Shown one piece after another: positions 18,177 through 25,984 of a stretch of 64,000 nt of DNA. The position numbers and the translations under genes are program-made. Numbering within the stretch: the stretch's first letter is position 1; each line of letters starts with the position of its first letter. This DNA is from Muribaculaceae bacterium (GTDB lineage Bacteria > Bacteroidota > Bacteroidia > Bacteroidales > Muribaculaceae), in contig JAFZUL010000063.1 of NCBI GenBank assembly GCA_017618355.1, forward strand, positions 1 to 64,000, written 5' to 3'. The notes under the pieces were generated by a model that ran no database searches, had not been told where the DNA came from, and saw only the letters and a program-made list of their open reading frames with translations.

Positions 18177-20003
18177 TCATCTGCTTTTCTGCCACCAATT
18201 TGTCTTTATCAAGGTGTTTGAGACTTGCCAGGCTTCGTTTTGGTGGGGGAAGAGGGAAGATGAGGTGTTGCCGGCGGTCTCGCCTGGGGCGGGCACAGCC
18301 GAGTGGATGTCGTTGCGCAGCATGCTATAGCCGAGGCCTTTCCACCAGTAGAAGTTTGTACCCATAATGTCGAGCAGAGTGGGGTAGATGTCGATTTGAC
18401 CCACAGGCCCCTCTATGCGTTGGCCTTGCAGTCCCGAGTTTAGAATCACAAACACGCACTCGATGCCGCGCTTAGAGATTGAGGCTCTGCCGTTAGGGTC
18501 ATCGTCAACAAAGTCGCTATGGTCGCTGGCAACGATGATCACGGTGTTGTCATAGAGGTTGTCGTCTTTAAGTCGTTGGATAAATGCCTCCAGCTGTCGG
18601 TCAAAGAACGCCACTTTCTCTAGGTAGTTGCGCACATTAAGAGTGTATTCTGTGGACTTCGAAATCCATGTAGGTTTCACGTCTTCTAGTTTGTCGTATG
18701 GGATATGGGTCGTGCCAGTGAAAATCATGGCGTAGAACGGCTCCTTCTGCGCTACAAGTTTCTCGCTAGAAAACTCTAGCAGGGCTTTGTCGATTGATTC
18801 TCCCGTCTTTATGTAGGCCTCGCGATAGCTGTCTTGCAGGCAGAGTTCGTCAAACCCATAGCTGCGCGCGGTGTTCTCCACATTCCACATTCCTGTGCGG
18901 TCAACAGTGATCTCCATAGTGTGATATTGAGGATCGACAGTCTTTAGCGCCTTTGAAAGTGAGGGATATTCATTCTCGCCATAGTCCATAGCCACGGAAC
19001 TGCTTGTAAGTGGCAGTATGCCAGTGTTGTATATAAACATGCCATCGCTTGAGCGGCCGTTCTTCACCTGCGCCATCATCAGTGTGCAGGAGATTGAAGC
19101 GCTGTCGTTGACGAGACTGTTAAGCACGGGGCACACCTCGCGACCGTCAATTTTCAGATCTACGACCCATGCGTTGAGCGACTCCACCATAACCAGCACT
19201 AGGTTGCGTGACGGCGCGACACAGTAAGGATTGTCGTTGTATTTCGGCACTTCATTATCGATGAATTGGTGTGCTTGTTGACGTTGTTCGGCGGTGATGC
19301 CTGTAAAGGACTTGGCAATGGTGTAAATCACATACGCCACATTTCCGTTTTTAACAGGATATACTTTGTTGTTGAAGTTTACAAGGGAGTAATATTTCTC
19401 AGGAAAATACTCTTTCAGGCTGGTCTTACTGTGCGAGCTCTCCTGCACCAGAACGGCAAACTGTAAGAATGCCCATAGCCCTAACGCCAAAAAAGAGGAA
19501 ATCCACCCTCGACGGCTGAGCGACTTGTTGGCAGTCACTCGCTTGCGAAGCTTCCACAGGTATATGGCAAGCAGCAGAAGCGGCAATACAAGCACCCACA
19601 CTGCCTCTGGCGTGATGGTACCCAGGATGCTGTCAAAGAGCACGCCGCCTAGATTGCTCACATAAAGCCAAGACGAGAACGGCATCATGTCGTGGTAAGT
19701 CTCGTTATAGGTAATCTGTGCAAAGCACCACACGGTGATGATGCCCACCATAAGCCACAACCACCCTTTGCGGCGAGGTGGAAGCAGCCAGTAGAACGCC
19801 GTGAGCAGCAGCGCGTCGCCCAAGTGGTTAAGGATGAGTGTGCGCATCAGCGGCATAGGGTAGAATGCGCCTTCTGCAAGTTTGTGGGAGGTAATGACCA
19901 TTTGGGCAGTCATTATTATGACCGCCAAGGCATAAAAAATAAAAGAGGAATCTTTAGAATACCCCTTTAATTTAGCGAAAAAACGCTTGAACAGGTCTTT
20001 CAT
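18177..20003 (-). CDS. LTA-synthase-type sulfatase family membrane protein
   Basis: A 608-aa protein. About five transmembrane helices lie in residues 20-190 and a periplasmic alkaline-phosphatase/sulfatase-fold domain follows. RNLVLVMVESLNAW, the stretch around Thr327 (FIYNTGILP, the likely nucleophile), TGTTHIPYD and VIIVASDHSDF are the expected metal-binding and catalytic blocks. Family members transfer phosphoglycerol or phosphoethanolamine to lipids or glycans. In a Gram-negative Bacteroidales the substrate is uncertain, with lipid A, glycan or capsule modification all possible. It begins 7 bases after the stop codon of the small secreted protein gene at 20011-20319, so the two look co-transcribed. 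Confidence 0.83.
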   Translation of the reverse strand: MKDLFKRFFAKLKGYSKDSSFIFYALAVIIMTAQMVITSHKLAEGAFYPMPLMRTLILNHLGDALLLTAFYWLLPPRRKGWLWLMVGIITVWCFAQITYNETYHDMMPFSSWLYVSNLGGVLFDSILGTITPEAVWVLVLPLLLLAIYLWKLRKRVTANKSLSRRGWISSFLALGLWAFLQFAVLVQESSHSKTSLKEYFPEKYYSLVNFNNKVYPVKNGNVAYVIYTIAKSFTGITAEQRQQAHQFIDNEVPKYNDNPYCVAPSRNLVLVMVESLNAWVVDLKIDGREVCPVLNSLVNDSASISCTLMMAQVKNGRSSDGMFIYNTGILPLTSSSVAMDYGENEYPSLSKALKTVDPQYHTMEITVDRTGMWNVENTARSYGFDELCLQDSYREAYIKTGESIDKALLEFSSEKLVAQKEPFYAMIFTGTTHIPYDKLEDVKPTWISKSTEYTLNVRNYLEKVAFFDRQLEAFIQRLKDDNLYDNTVIIVASDHSDFVDDDPNGRASISKRGIECVFVILNSGLQGQRIEGPVGQIDIYPTLLDIMGTNFYWWKGLGYSMLRNDIHSAVPAPGETAGNTSSSLFPHQNEAWQVSNTLIKTNWWQKSR

Positions 20004-20010
20004 GGCTGGG

Positions 20011-20319
20011 TCACTTTACAACCACTTTGCGCGACCAGCGGCCAGAGCACTTCACGATATAGAACCCCTTGGGGACATCGATTGTGACCTTGGTGCCAGC
20101 CGTCACGCGAACGCTCTTGATGAGCTGACCTGTGATAGAGTAGATGTTGAATGTGGCGTCGCTATCACCAGCTACCATAACGATGGTGCCCTTGCCGCCA
20201 TAGACAGTGGTCTCCTCGCTAGCTGTCTGCTCGATGCGAGGTGCGGCATAGCTGCTAACGCCCACTGCTCCAACAGCAAGCGCTATGCACAGGGTGAATA
20301 TGTATAGCAAACGTTTCAT
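20011..20319 (-). CDS. Small secreted protein made of a sorting-domain-like module
   Basis: A 102-aa protein with a signal peptide (residues 1-26, ending SSYA). Its remainder resembles a C-terminal secretion/sorting domain: GGKGTIVMVAG, then FNIYSITGQLIKSVRV, then DVPKGFYIVKC and a basic VVVK end. Such modules normally sit at the end of long surface proteins, so finding one alone is unusual. The ATG at 20319 is preferred. The alternative at 20331 would start inside a -7 promoter element (20329-20336). It lies 7 bases upstream of the sulfatase gene. The function is unknown; it could be a free decoy or adaptor for the secretion machinery, or a remnant that kept its signal peptide. Confidence 0.7.
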   Translation of the reverse strand: MKRLLYIFTLCIALAVGAVGVSSYAAPRIEQTASEETTVYGGKGTIVMVAGDSDATFNIYSITGQLIKSVRVTAGTKVTIDVPKGFYIVKCSGRWSRKVVVK

Positions 20320-20328
20320 TTCAACTTG

Positions 20329-20336
20329 CAAAAATA
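20329..20336 (-). promoter_or_regulatory. -7 promoter element for the small secreted protein/sulfatase pair
   Basis: Minus-strand TATTTTTG, exact consensus, ending about 9 bases before the ATG at 20319. A weak ATTG lies 19 bases upstream. Confidence 0.45.
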
Positions 20337-20494
20337 CTATATATTTTCAAAAAAACAATACTATCTACACAATTTTTTCAAATTTTTCACGTTAGTATCG
20401 CGCTCCTGATATTATGACATTTAAATAGCGCGAGAGTTTAATTGCTTTGCGCTTTTCTTTTTTGGTGCTTTGTTGTTTTTCTTATATGATGGTG

Positions 20495-20520
20495 TGAACG
20501 CCGTGCATACGGCGCAATAC
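20495..20520. repeat. GC-rich hairpin repeat, copy 1
   Basis: GAACGCCGTGCATACGGCG plus CAATAC, containing the inverted repeat CGCCGT/ACGGCG. A second copy with one base changed lies at 44152-44177. Both are intergenic. The rest of 20337-20575 shows no gene. Confidence 0.6.
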
Positions 20521-20575
20521 ACCACAACCCACAAGGCTCTTTTATGCCACTGCTTAATGGCTGTTTTTTCATTGC

Positions 20576-21841
20576 CTAGGGCTCTTTGGTCTCTTCCTCT
20601 TCAGCTTCTTCCTCTTCGGTGGTTTCTTCTTTGATTGTTTCTTCTTCGGGGGTGACGGTTTGCTTGATTGGCTCCACGATGTCGCTGCCGTCGTCCTCGC
20701 CAGTGAACAGTCGCAGCAGGGCCTCGGCGAGGAGGCTTCCTTGCAAATGGTAGCCGTCATTGCCTAGATGCAGGTGGTCAGTCTTCATATAATGCGCTCT
20801 TAACCATCGGTTTGATGCGCCTGCGCCGCCGGCCACCCGATAGAAGTCCCACACTGGCACATGATGGTTCTTGCCATAGGCGAGGATTAGGTCGCGCACC
20901 TCGGCGACGTTGCTCTGTATGTGGTATCCACGGCTACCGCGCTTCTGAGTCTCCATGGGCGTGGTAAGCAAGAATTTCACGCGTGGGCACACTCGCCTGA
21001 TGTCGTTGAGCATTTGGTCGATGTTTGACATGATATTTCCAAAAGAGCCGTAAGCCTCATTTGTCCCCAGCGAGATTATCACCAGTTGTGGCTCAAGGTC
21101 ACTGATTTGTAGCGCAAAATTGTCGATGTTTAGATAGCTTCTATAAGTTGCTCCATTGTTGCCAATGCAATCTACCACCACTCCACGATTGCTGTTAAGA
21201 AGGCGCACTCCAAACAGCGATCCGCCGCCAGTGAGCCGCAGGTTGGCGGTGTCGGTTGAAGTGTCGAGCACATAGTCGGTGGCGTAATTGCTTCGTTGCC
21301 TGCCTTTCACGGTTGCGCCGTTCTGCTCTACTGTGAATGGACTGCCGATAGAGTGGTAAATGGTGATGCGGTAGAAATCGTCGCCTGGCTGTTTTGCCTT
21401 GATATTCAGATTGGTACTGGCACCGCTGAACTTCACCGCTACTCCTGTCATGCCCATGCCTGCGGGTTTAGACGAAGACAGCAGTCGGCTTGATGCAGAG
21501 ATAGACGACGAAGACTTGAGCAGATAGTCGTTAGGCTCATTTGTCCCAGCGAGCGCCAGTGGACTGATAAGCCCACGGCCTCCGTTGCCAAACCGCTCTT
21601 GCAGCGTCCTTCTCACTTCATCGCTGACGATGCCCGGCTGGATGTGCGAGTCGCCAATATGCACGATGGTAAACTTGTAGTTGTGGCGGCGCGGGTTGTT
21701 GAGGTAGGCAATGATGTCGTCCCAATTGTCGCCGTTAAGCACGATGTGGTTGGCCCACGAGTTGATGCCCGCAGGTTGTGCCATAGCCATTGCGCTAGTG
21801 AGAAGCGCCATTGCAAATAGTATGTGTCTTATCTTAGTCAT
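20576..21841 (-). CDS. Secreted SGNH/GDSL hydrolase with acidic tail
   Basis: A 421-aa protein with a signal peptide (residues 1-21, ending AMAQ). The SGNH blocks are visible: VHIGDSHIQPG with Ser65 as nucleophile, the Gly region, ISLGTNEAYG with the conserved Asn, and TDHLHLGNDGYHL carrying the Asp/His pair. The C-terminus is an unusual run of Glu and Thr (TPEEETIKEETTEEEEAEEE). Proteins of this type remove O-acetyl groups from polysaccharides or peptidoglycan; the exact substrate is not evident. The ATG at 21841 starts the signal peptide directly, so it is preferred to the one six codons upstream. Confidence 0.82.
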   Translation of the reverse strand: MTKIRHILFAMALLTSAMAMAQPAGINSWANHIVLNGDNWDDIIAYLNNPRRHNYKFTIVHIGDSHIQPGIVSDEVRRTLQERFGNGGRGLISPLALAGTNEPNDYLLKSSSSISASSRLLSSSKPAGMGMTGVAVKFSGASTNLNIKAKQPGDDFYRITIYHSIGSPFTVEQNGATVKGRQRSNYATDYVLDTSTDTANLRLTGGGSLFGVRLLNSNRGVVVDCIGNNGATYRSYLNIDNFALQISDLEPQLVIISLGTNEAYGSFGNIMSNIDQMLNDIRRVCPRVKFLLTTPMETQKRGSRGYHIQSNVAEVRDLILAYGKNHHVPVWDFYRVAGGAGASNRWLRAHYMKTDHLHLGNDGYHLQGSLLAEALLRLFTGEDDGSDIVEPIKQTVTPEEETIKEETTEEEEAEEEETKEP

Positions 21842-21870
21842 GTTGTAAATGTGACTCAAATCTTCAATCT

Positions 21871-21894
21871 AATCCCTAATCGTGCGAAGCACAA
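21871..21894 (+). repeat. Direct repeat downstream of rmuC (copy 1)
   Basis: AATCCCTAATCGTGCGAAGC followed by ACAA. It matches 22 of 24 bases at 23335-23358. The two copies flank rmuC in the same orientation, and each can form a small GTGC-GAA-GCAC hairpin. Confidence 0.7.
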
Positions 21895-21923
21895 ATAGTC
21901 CATAATAGGCGCGCAGCGCCATC

Positions 21924-23309
21924 CTAATCCGCGTTCAGTGCCTTGATGCCTGCCAGTTGCTTGATTTTCTCGCCTTTGGAGAGCACTCCACCTTTCCCTT
22001 CAAGTTTCTTCTTGGCATTGTCGAAGGTAGCCTGCATGGCGTTGATGCCGTTCTGTATCTTGTCTAGGTCACTGTTGAACGCATCGAGTTTGTCGATGAG
22101 TTTCATCACCTCTTTGGCGATGGCTTCGGCGTTCTTGTTCTGCTTGTCACGTGACCACAGCTGCATGAGCAGTTGCGCCACACTGAGCAGATGGGTAGGA
22201 CTGACGATTACCACCCGCTTGTTGTAGGCATATTCCCACAAGTCCTGGTTACCCTGCATGGCGGCGAGGTAGGCTGGCTCATTGGGGATGAACATCAGGG
22301 CGAAATCCACCGAGTTTTTCACATGTTTCACATAGTCTTTCTTGGCAAGAAGATCGATTTGGCCTCTCACCGATGCTTTGTGCTCGTTGAGGAAACGTTG
22401 CTGCTCATCGGGGTCGGTTGCATTGACGTAACTCACAAACGCTGTGAGCGACACTTTGCTGTCGATAATGAGCTTCTTGCCGTCGGGCATGAACAGGGTG
22501 AAGTCGGGGCGCAGCATCGAGCCCTCGTCGTTAGTAATCACCTTGTCGTCATCGTCGCGGGTCACCTGCTTCTGGTAGTGCACGTTTTCTTGCAGTCCCG
22601 AGAGGTCGAGGATGCGCTTGAGCACGCCCTCTCCCCAGTCGCCTTGAATCTTGTTGTTACTGATGAGGGCGTTCGACAGGCGGGTCGCCTCCTGCGATAT
22701 TTGGCGGTTGGCATCCTGCATCTTTTTGATTTCCTTGTCAAATATCTGGGAGTTGAGGTCTTGCTTCTGCTGATAGTCTTTTAGCTCCTTATTCAGTCCT
22801 GTTATTTGTTCGCGCAGCGGGGTAAGCAGCTGTCCCAGACTCTCTTTGCCCTCTTCATTCATTGCTTTGCGGCTCAGGTCGAGGAGTTCACCTGCCACAA
22901 CCTTGAACGCCTGCCGCGAGTCTTGCTCTAATTGTTCACGTGTTCGTGTCACGCTCTCTAGCTTAGTAGTCAGAGCCGCTTTTTCGCGGTCGAGTGCGTC
23001 TTTTGCATCGTCAAGGTCCTTGATTTCGCCACGCAGCTTCTCCACATCCTTGCAAAGCTCGTCGATGCGCTGTCGCTGCAGTGTCACCTGCTGATGGATG
23101 GCGGCGTTGTTGGTCTTGAGATTGACGTTTTCATCGGCAAGAATTTGTGCCTTTCCTTCACTTGTAGTCAGTTGTTTACGTAACTCCTGGTTTCCGGCTT
23201 CGATGTGGCGCCTCATCTCGTCGGCACTACGGCCCATGAACCATGCAGCCACTGCTGCAAGTGCAATAACCACCAGTAATGAAATAATGTATATTCCTGT
23301 GCTAATCAT
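21924..23309 (-). CDS. rmuC: DNA recombination protein RmuC
   Basis: A 461-aa protein. One N-terminal membrane anchor (residues 7-26) is followed by a long coiled coil (about 30-190), then the RmuC nuclease-like domain. Within it are IQGDWGEGVLKRILDLSGL, MLRPDFTLFMPDGKKLIIDSK, FMFIPNEPAY-like sequence and VVIVSPTHLL. RmuC limits inversions at short inverted repeats and is thought to be related to restriction-type nucleases. The length is typical. It stands alone between two direct repeats. Confidence 0.93.
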   Translation of the reverse strand: MISTGIYIISLLVVIALAAVAAWFMGRSADEMRRHIEAGNQELRKQLTTSEGKAQILADENVNLKTNNAAIHQQVTLQRQRIDELCKDVEKLRGEIKDLDDAKDALDREKAALTTKLESVTRTREQLEQDSRQAFKVVAGELLDLSRKAMNEEGKESLGQLLTPLREQITGLNKELKDYQQKQDLNSQIFDKEIKKMQDANRQISQEATRLSNALISNNKIQGDWGEGVLKRILDLSGLQENVHYQKQVTRDDDDKVITNDEGSMLRPDFTLFMPDGKKLIIDSKVSLTAFVSYVNATDPDEQQRFLNEHKASVRGQIDLLAKKDYVKHVKNSVDFALMFIPNEPAYLAAMQGNQDLWEYAYNKRVVIVSPTHLLSVAQLLMQLWSRDKQNKNAEAIAKEVMKLIDKLDAFNSDLDKIQNGINAMQATFDNAKKKLEGKGGVLSKGEKIKQLAGIKALNAD

Positions 23310-23334
23310 AAAATCAATAAAAATTTACTCCCCT

Positions 23335-23358
23335 AATCCTTAATCGTGCGAAGCGCAA
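23335..23358 (+). repeat. Direct repeat upstream of rmuC (copy 2)
   Basis: Second copy of the 24-bp element, two mismatches from 21871-21894. It is followed by a further related unit, CCCTAATCGGCACGGAGCGC. Confidence 0.7.
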
Positions 23359-23473
23359 CTATTCCCTAATCGGCACGGAGCGCTAAAATCGGCTGCAAAG
23401 TTACAAAAAATTAGCGCTCAACGATGAATTATAGTAAATATTGTGTGCATTTTTGATTTTTTTCATCTTTTTC

Positions 23474-23504
23474 TTTGAAAATATAAAAAATAGTTGTAAC
23501 TTGT
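23474..23504 (+). promoter_or_regulatory. Promoter of the DUF695 gene
   Basis: TTTG (23474-23477), 19 bases, TAACTTGT (23497-23504; one shift from TAnnTTTG). The ATG follows 17 bases later. Confidence 0.5.
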
Positions 23505-23521
23505 GGCGATTTTTAAAACAG

Positions 23522-23971
23522 ATGGCAAAATTACGCATTATAGAGGATTGGTGGACAGCACCTAGCGAGGATAGTGAAGGACGAACAGTTCTAGTCACTG
23601 GAAGGCGCGCCCTAGACAATGTGATTGCCACTGGTCGATACCGTTACCGCATCGAGATGACATGGCTCTATGAGCCCGATACAGGGGGAATGCCCGACTA
23701 CCAAACATCTCGCACTATGGAGCAGGTGACCGATGCACTGCAAGAGTCGCTGCGCCGCGACCCGGTGGCGGTGATGACAGGCATCTACACAGGCGCAGGC
23801 GAGCGCAACTGGGTGTTTTATGCGGTTACTCTCAAGGCATTCCAATCGATGCTCAATCAGGCATTGAGGACTATCGAGGAGCAGCTGCCACTCTCCTTCC
23901 ACGCCGAGGAAGACCCCGAGTGGGAAGAATACCGAGAGATGTGCCAATGCGAGATAGCCAGAGAAGAATAA
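23522..23971 (+). CDS. DUF695-like protein
   Basis: A 149-aa soluble protein, acidic, with no signal peptide. It begins AKLRIIEDWWTAPSEDSEGR, has a central YRIEMTWLYEPD and TGIYTGAGERNWVFYA, and closes with the DPEWEEYREM block characteristic of DUF695. DUF695 proteins have no established biochemical function, so none is given. The frame is open further upstream, from 23441, but the ATG at 23522 follows a promoter-like sequence and begins the conserved region. Confidence 0.65.
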   Translation: MAKLRIIEDWWTAPSEDSEGRTVLVTGRRALDNVIATGRYRYRIEMTWLYEPDTGGMPDYQTSRTMEQVTDALQESLRRDPVAVMTGIYTGAGERNWVFYAVTLKAFQSMLNQALRTIEEQLPLSFHAEEDPEWEEYREMCQCEIAREE

Positions 23972-24106
23972 GACGGCAAAAAGTAAGTGTTAAGTGACTA
24001 AATGTTCTAGAAAAAATAAAAACTAAGAACTGAAAACTGAAAACTAAAAACTTATAACTAAAAACTATATACATTTTTTTATTAACTTTTTTATATTCAT
24101 CTGATT

Positions 24107-24346
24107 ATGGGGTCAATAGGACTTTATGCACTGCTAGCACTAGGCATTGGCTTGGTTTGTGGCCTTATAACCAATGTCATCGTCAAGCTTGTGCGCCGTC
24201 GCAGTGCCAGCGCAGCTAATACGGCTGACGATTTTGATGAGGAGGACTACAGCAGCCACTTCCTCATGTTCAGCCTCGGGTTTACACTCGTGTCTTTCAT
24301 TATTATCTGCTTTGTGAGCGGAGTATTTGACAAAATCGGTTATTAA
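24107..24346 (+). CDS. Small two-helix membrane protein
   Basis: A 79-aa hypothetical protein. A hydrophobic helix at residues 5-28 is followed by a basic KLVRRR stretch, an acidic loop (DDFDEEDY), and a second helix at 52-72. The charge pattern puts the loop after helix one in the cytoplasm. No homologous family was recognised. It is preceded by AACTGAAAACTGAA-type simple repeats (24017-24068) and no clear ribosome-binding site. A real gene is likely, judging from the well-formed membrane topology, but there is no independent support. Confidence 0.55.
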   Translation: MGSIGLYALLALGIGLVCGLITNVIVKLVRRRSASAANTADDFDEEDYSSHFLMFSLGFTLVSFIIICFVSGVFDKIGY

Positions 24347-24410
24347 CACCAAAACCAGATCGCCTATCGCACATCATTACTCATTTTGATCTTTGATACA
24401 TAATTAAAGT

Positions 24411-24530
24411 CAGGCGGCAAGACCGTCTGCTCGACGAAGCAAGGGCTTTAAATCCTTGCAAGTGCCTAATACGGCTATTTGTCGATGATCGAACTGTATG
24501 GTAAGCCCCACGGCATGCCATGTGGTTTTG
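24411..24530 (+). ncRNA. Candidate structured RNA upstream of the flavin reductase gene
   Basis: A 120-base non-coding stretch with four nested or consecutive helices. The first is CAGGCGG/CCGTCTG (24411-17 with 24423-29, loop CAAGA). The second is an 8-bp outer helix, TCGACGAA with TTTGTCGA (24431-38 with 24478-85, one G-T). It encloses a third, GCAAGG/CCTTGC (24439-44 with 24454-59), plus a small GCC/GGC. The fourth is a terminator-like hairpin (24508-24525) followed by TTTTG. The flavin reductase ATG is 55 bases further on. This layout fits either a cis-regulatory leader or a short sRNA. It matches no riboswitch consensus recalled. Confidence 0.4.
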
Positions 24531-24584
24531 TGTTGATACTCTAGACGTTCTAGAAACTCAAAAAAATAATAACGAACACCTGTT

Positions 24585-25154
24585 ATGAAACAGAACTGGA
24601 GACCTGGAACAATGATTTATCCGCTGCCGGCGGTGCTGGTGTCGTGCGGGGCTACTCCCGAGGAATATAACCTTTTCACTGCTGCTTGGACTGGAACCAT
24701 CTGCAGCGATCCCGCTTTGTGCTACGTGTCGATAAGGCAGGAGCGCCACAGCCATGACATAATTGAGCGCAACATGGCGTTCACCATTAATCTCACCAAC
24801 GAGGAACTCGCGCGGGCCACCGACTGGTGCGGAGTGCGCTCAGGGCGCGACTTCGACAAGTGGAAGGAGATGGGTCTCACACCTGTCAAGGGAGTGAAAG
24901 TGGCAGCGCCCTACATTGACGAGGCTCCAGTGAGCATAGAGTGCATTGTCAAGGACATTATGCGACTGGGTTCGCACGACATGTTCATCGCTGAGGTTCT
25001 AAATGTCATCGCCGACGACCGATTCATCGACCCAGCGACAGGCGCCCTCGACCTCAAAGAGGCGGGTCTCATTACCTACTGTCACGGCCACTACTACAAG
25101 CTCGGCGAAGAGATAGGCCACTTCGGCTGGACAGTGCGCAAGAGGCCAAAATAA
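24585..25154 (+). CDS. Flavin reductase family protein
   Basis: A 189-aa flavin-binding split-barrel protein. It opens with MIYPLPAVLVSCGATPEEYN, has FTAAWTGTICSDPALCYVSI for FMN/phosphate contact, and AFTINLTNEELARATDWCG. The C-terminus is IGHFGWTVRKRPK. Members reduce flavin with NAD(P)H or bind FMN as flavoredoxin-like proteins. The particular partner cannot be told from context. A structured non-coding stretch precedes it. Confidence 0.85.
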   Translation: MKQNWRPGTMIYPLPAVLVSCGATPEEYNLFTAAWTGTICSDPALCYVSIRQERHSHDIIERNMAFTINLTNEELARATDWCGVRSGRDFDKWKEMGLTPVKGVKVAAPYIDEAPVSIECIVKDIMRLGSHDMFIAEVLNVIADDRFIDPATGALDLKEAGLITYCHGHYYKLGEEIGHFGWTVRKRPK

Positions 25155-25194
25155 CATCTTAACGATAATTATCTAACTCAAAAATCAATAAATT

Positions 25195-25818
25195 ATGAAA
25201 AGAACATCATTAGCAATCATTTTTGCCTGCTTTGTGCTGGCGCTGGCGGCACAGGATGGCATCAAAGTTAAGTATCAAGGTGCGAAACCAACTATCAGTG
25301 ATTTTGTTTGGGCCTATCTCTCGGCTTATGGCGAGAACGACGATGACGGATGCATGAACGAACCGCTTAATGCCGTTAAGCAGGCTTGGATCAAGCAACA
25401 AAAGGGTCGTAAGCTCGACAAGGGCGAGACTCTCACCATCGACAAGAAGAACGGCTACGTTCGCTATGAGGCTAAGTACGAAGTGTCTGTGCTCAGGGTT
25501 GAGATGTGCTACTGGAACGAGAGCGACGGCAAGCACAAAATCTTTGCCTACAACGTGTCGAGCTTCATAAATGGCAAGTATGAGCCAGGACAATTCGACA
25601 ACCTCACGTTCTATCGCTATAACAATGCCACTAAGAAGATGACAATGTATAGCGTTCCCGGCTTTGACGCAGTATATGATAAAGTGGCGGACGGGAATTG
25701 TCTCTATTTCGACCTCCCGCGTACCGGCAAGAACATCACTGCCAATTACATGAATTATGCAGACAAAAAGATAAAGCCAAAGACCCTAAAGTGGAACGGA
25801 CGCAAGTTCAGCTTCTAA
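25195..25818 (+). CDS. Secreted hypothetical protein
   Basis: A 207-aa protein with a signal peptide (residues 1-19, ending LALAAQ). The mature part is polar, rich in Lys and Tyr, with no recognised family motif. It contains DFVWAYLSAYGENDDDGC and ends KTLKWNGRKFSF. It starts 40 bases after the flavin reductase gene and ends in a strong terminator, so it could be co-transcribed with that gene. Function unknown. Confidence 0.7.
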   Translation: MKRTSLAIIFACFVLALAAQDGIKVKYQGAKPTISDFVWAYLSAYGENDDDGCMNEPLNAVKQAWIKQQKGRKLDKGETLTIDKKNGYVRYEAKYEVSVLRVEMCYWNESDGKHKIFAYNVSSFINGKYEPGQFDNLTFYRYNNATKKMTMYSVPGFDAVYDKVADGNCLYFDLPRTGKNITANYMNYADKKIKPKTLKWNGRKFSF

Positions 25819-25822
25819 AGAT

Positions 25823-25848
25823 AAGCTCACCTTAGGGTGGGCTTTTTT
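25823..25848 (+). terminator. Terminator of the secreted hypothetical gene
   Basis: AAGCTCACC (25823-25831), loop TTAG, GGTGGGCTT (25836-25844), nine pairs with one G-T, running into six Ts. It starts 4 bases past the stop codon. Confidence 0.88.
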
Positions 25849-25890
25849 CAATAAAAAATAACCTATTAGGAATTTTTAGAACTACCCTTA

Positions 25891-25921
25891 ATTGATAACT
25901 GAAAACTATTTACTACCTTTG
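25891..25921 (+). promoter_or_regulatory. Promoter of glyA
   Basis: ATTG (25891-25894), 19 bases, TACCTTTG (25914-25921), 63 bases before the glyA start. Confidence 0.65.
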
Positions 25922-25984
25922 CCGTGTGAAAGCGAAAACTTATCAAGATAAATCTATAAACAACATTAACATTATTCTTAAAAG

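Noticed and set aside
20576..20660. Frameshift or assembly error producing the Glu-rich end of the SGNH hydrolase
   Set aside because: The acidic tail is in frame after the complete SGNH domain, and such tails occur naturally; nothing indicates a broken domain.
24411..24530. FMN, TPP or cobalamin riboswitch upstream of the flavin reductase gene
   Set aside because: None of the conserved core sequences of these classes could be found; only generic helices are visible, so it is reported as an unclassified candidate.
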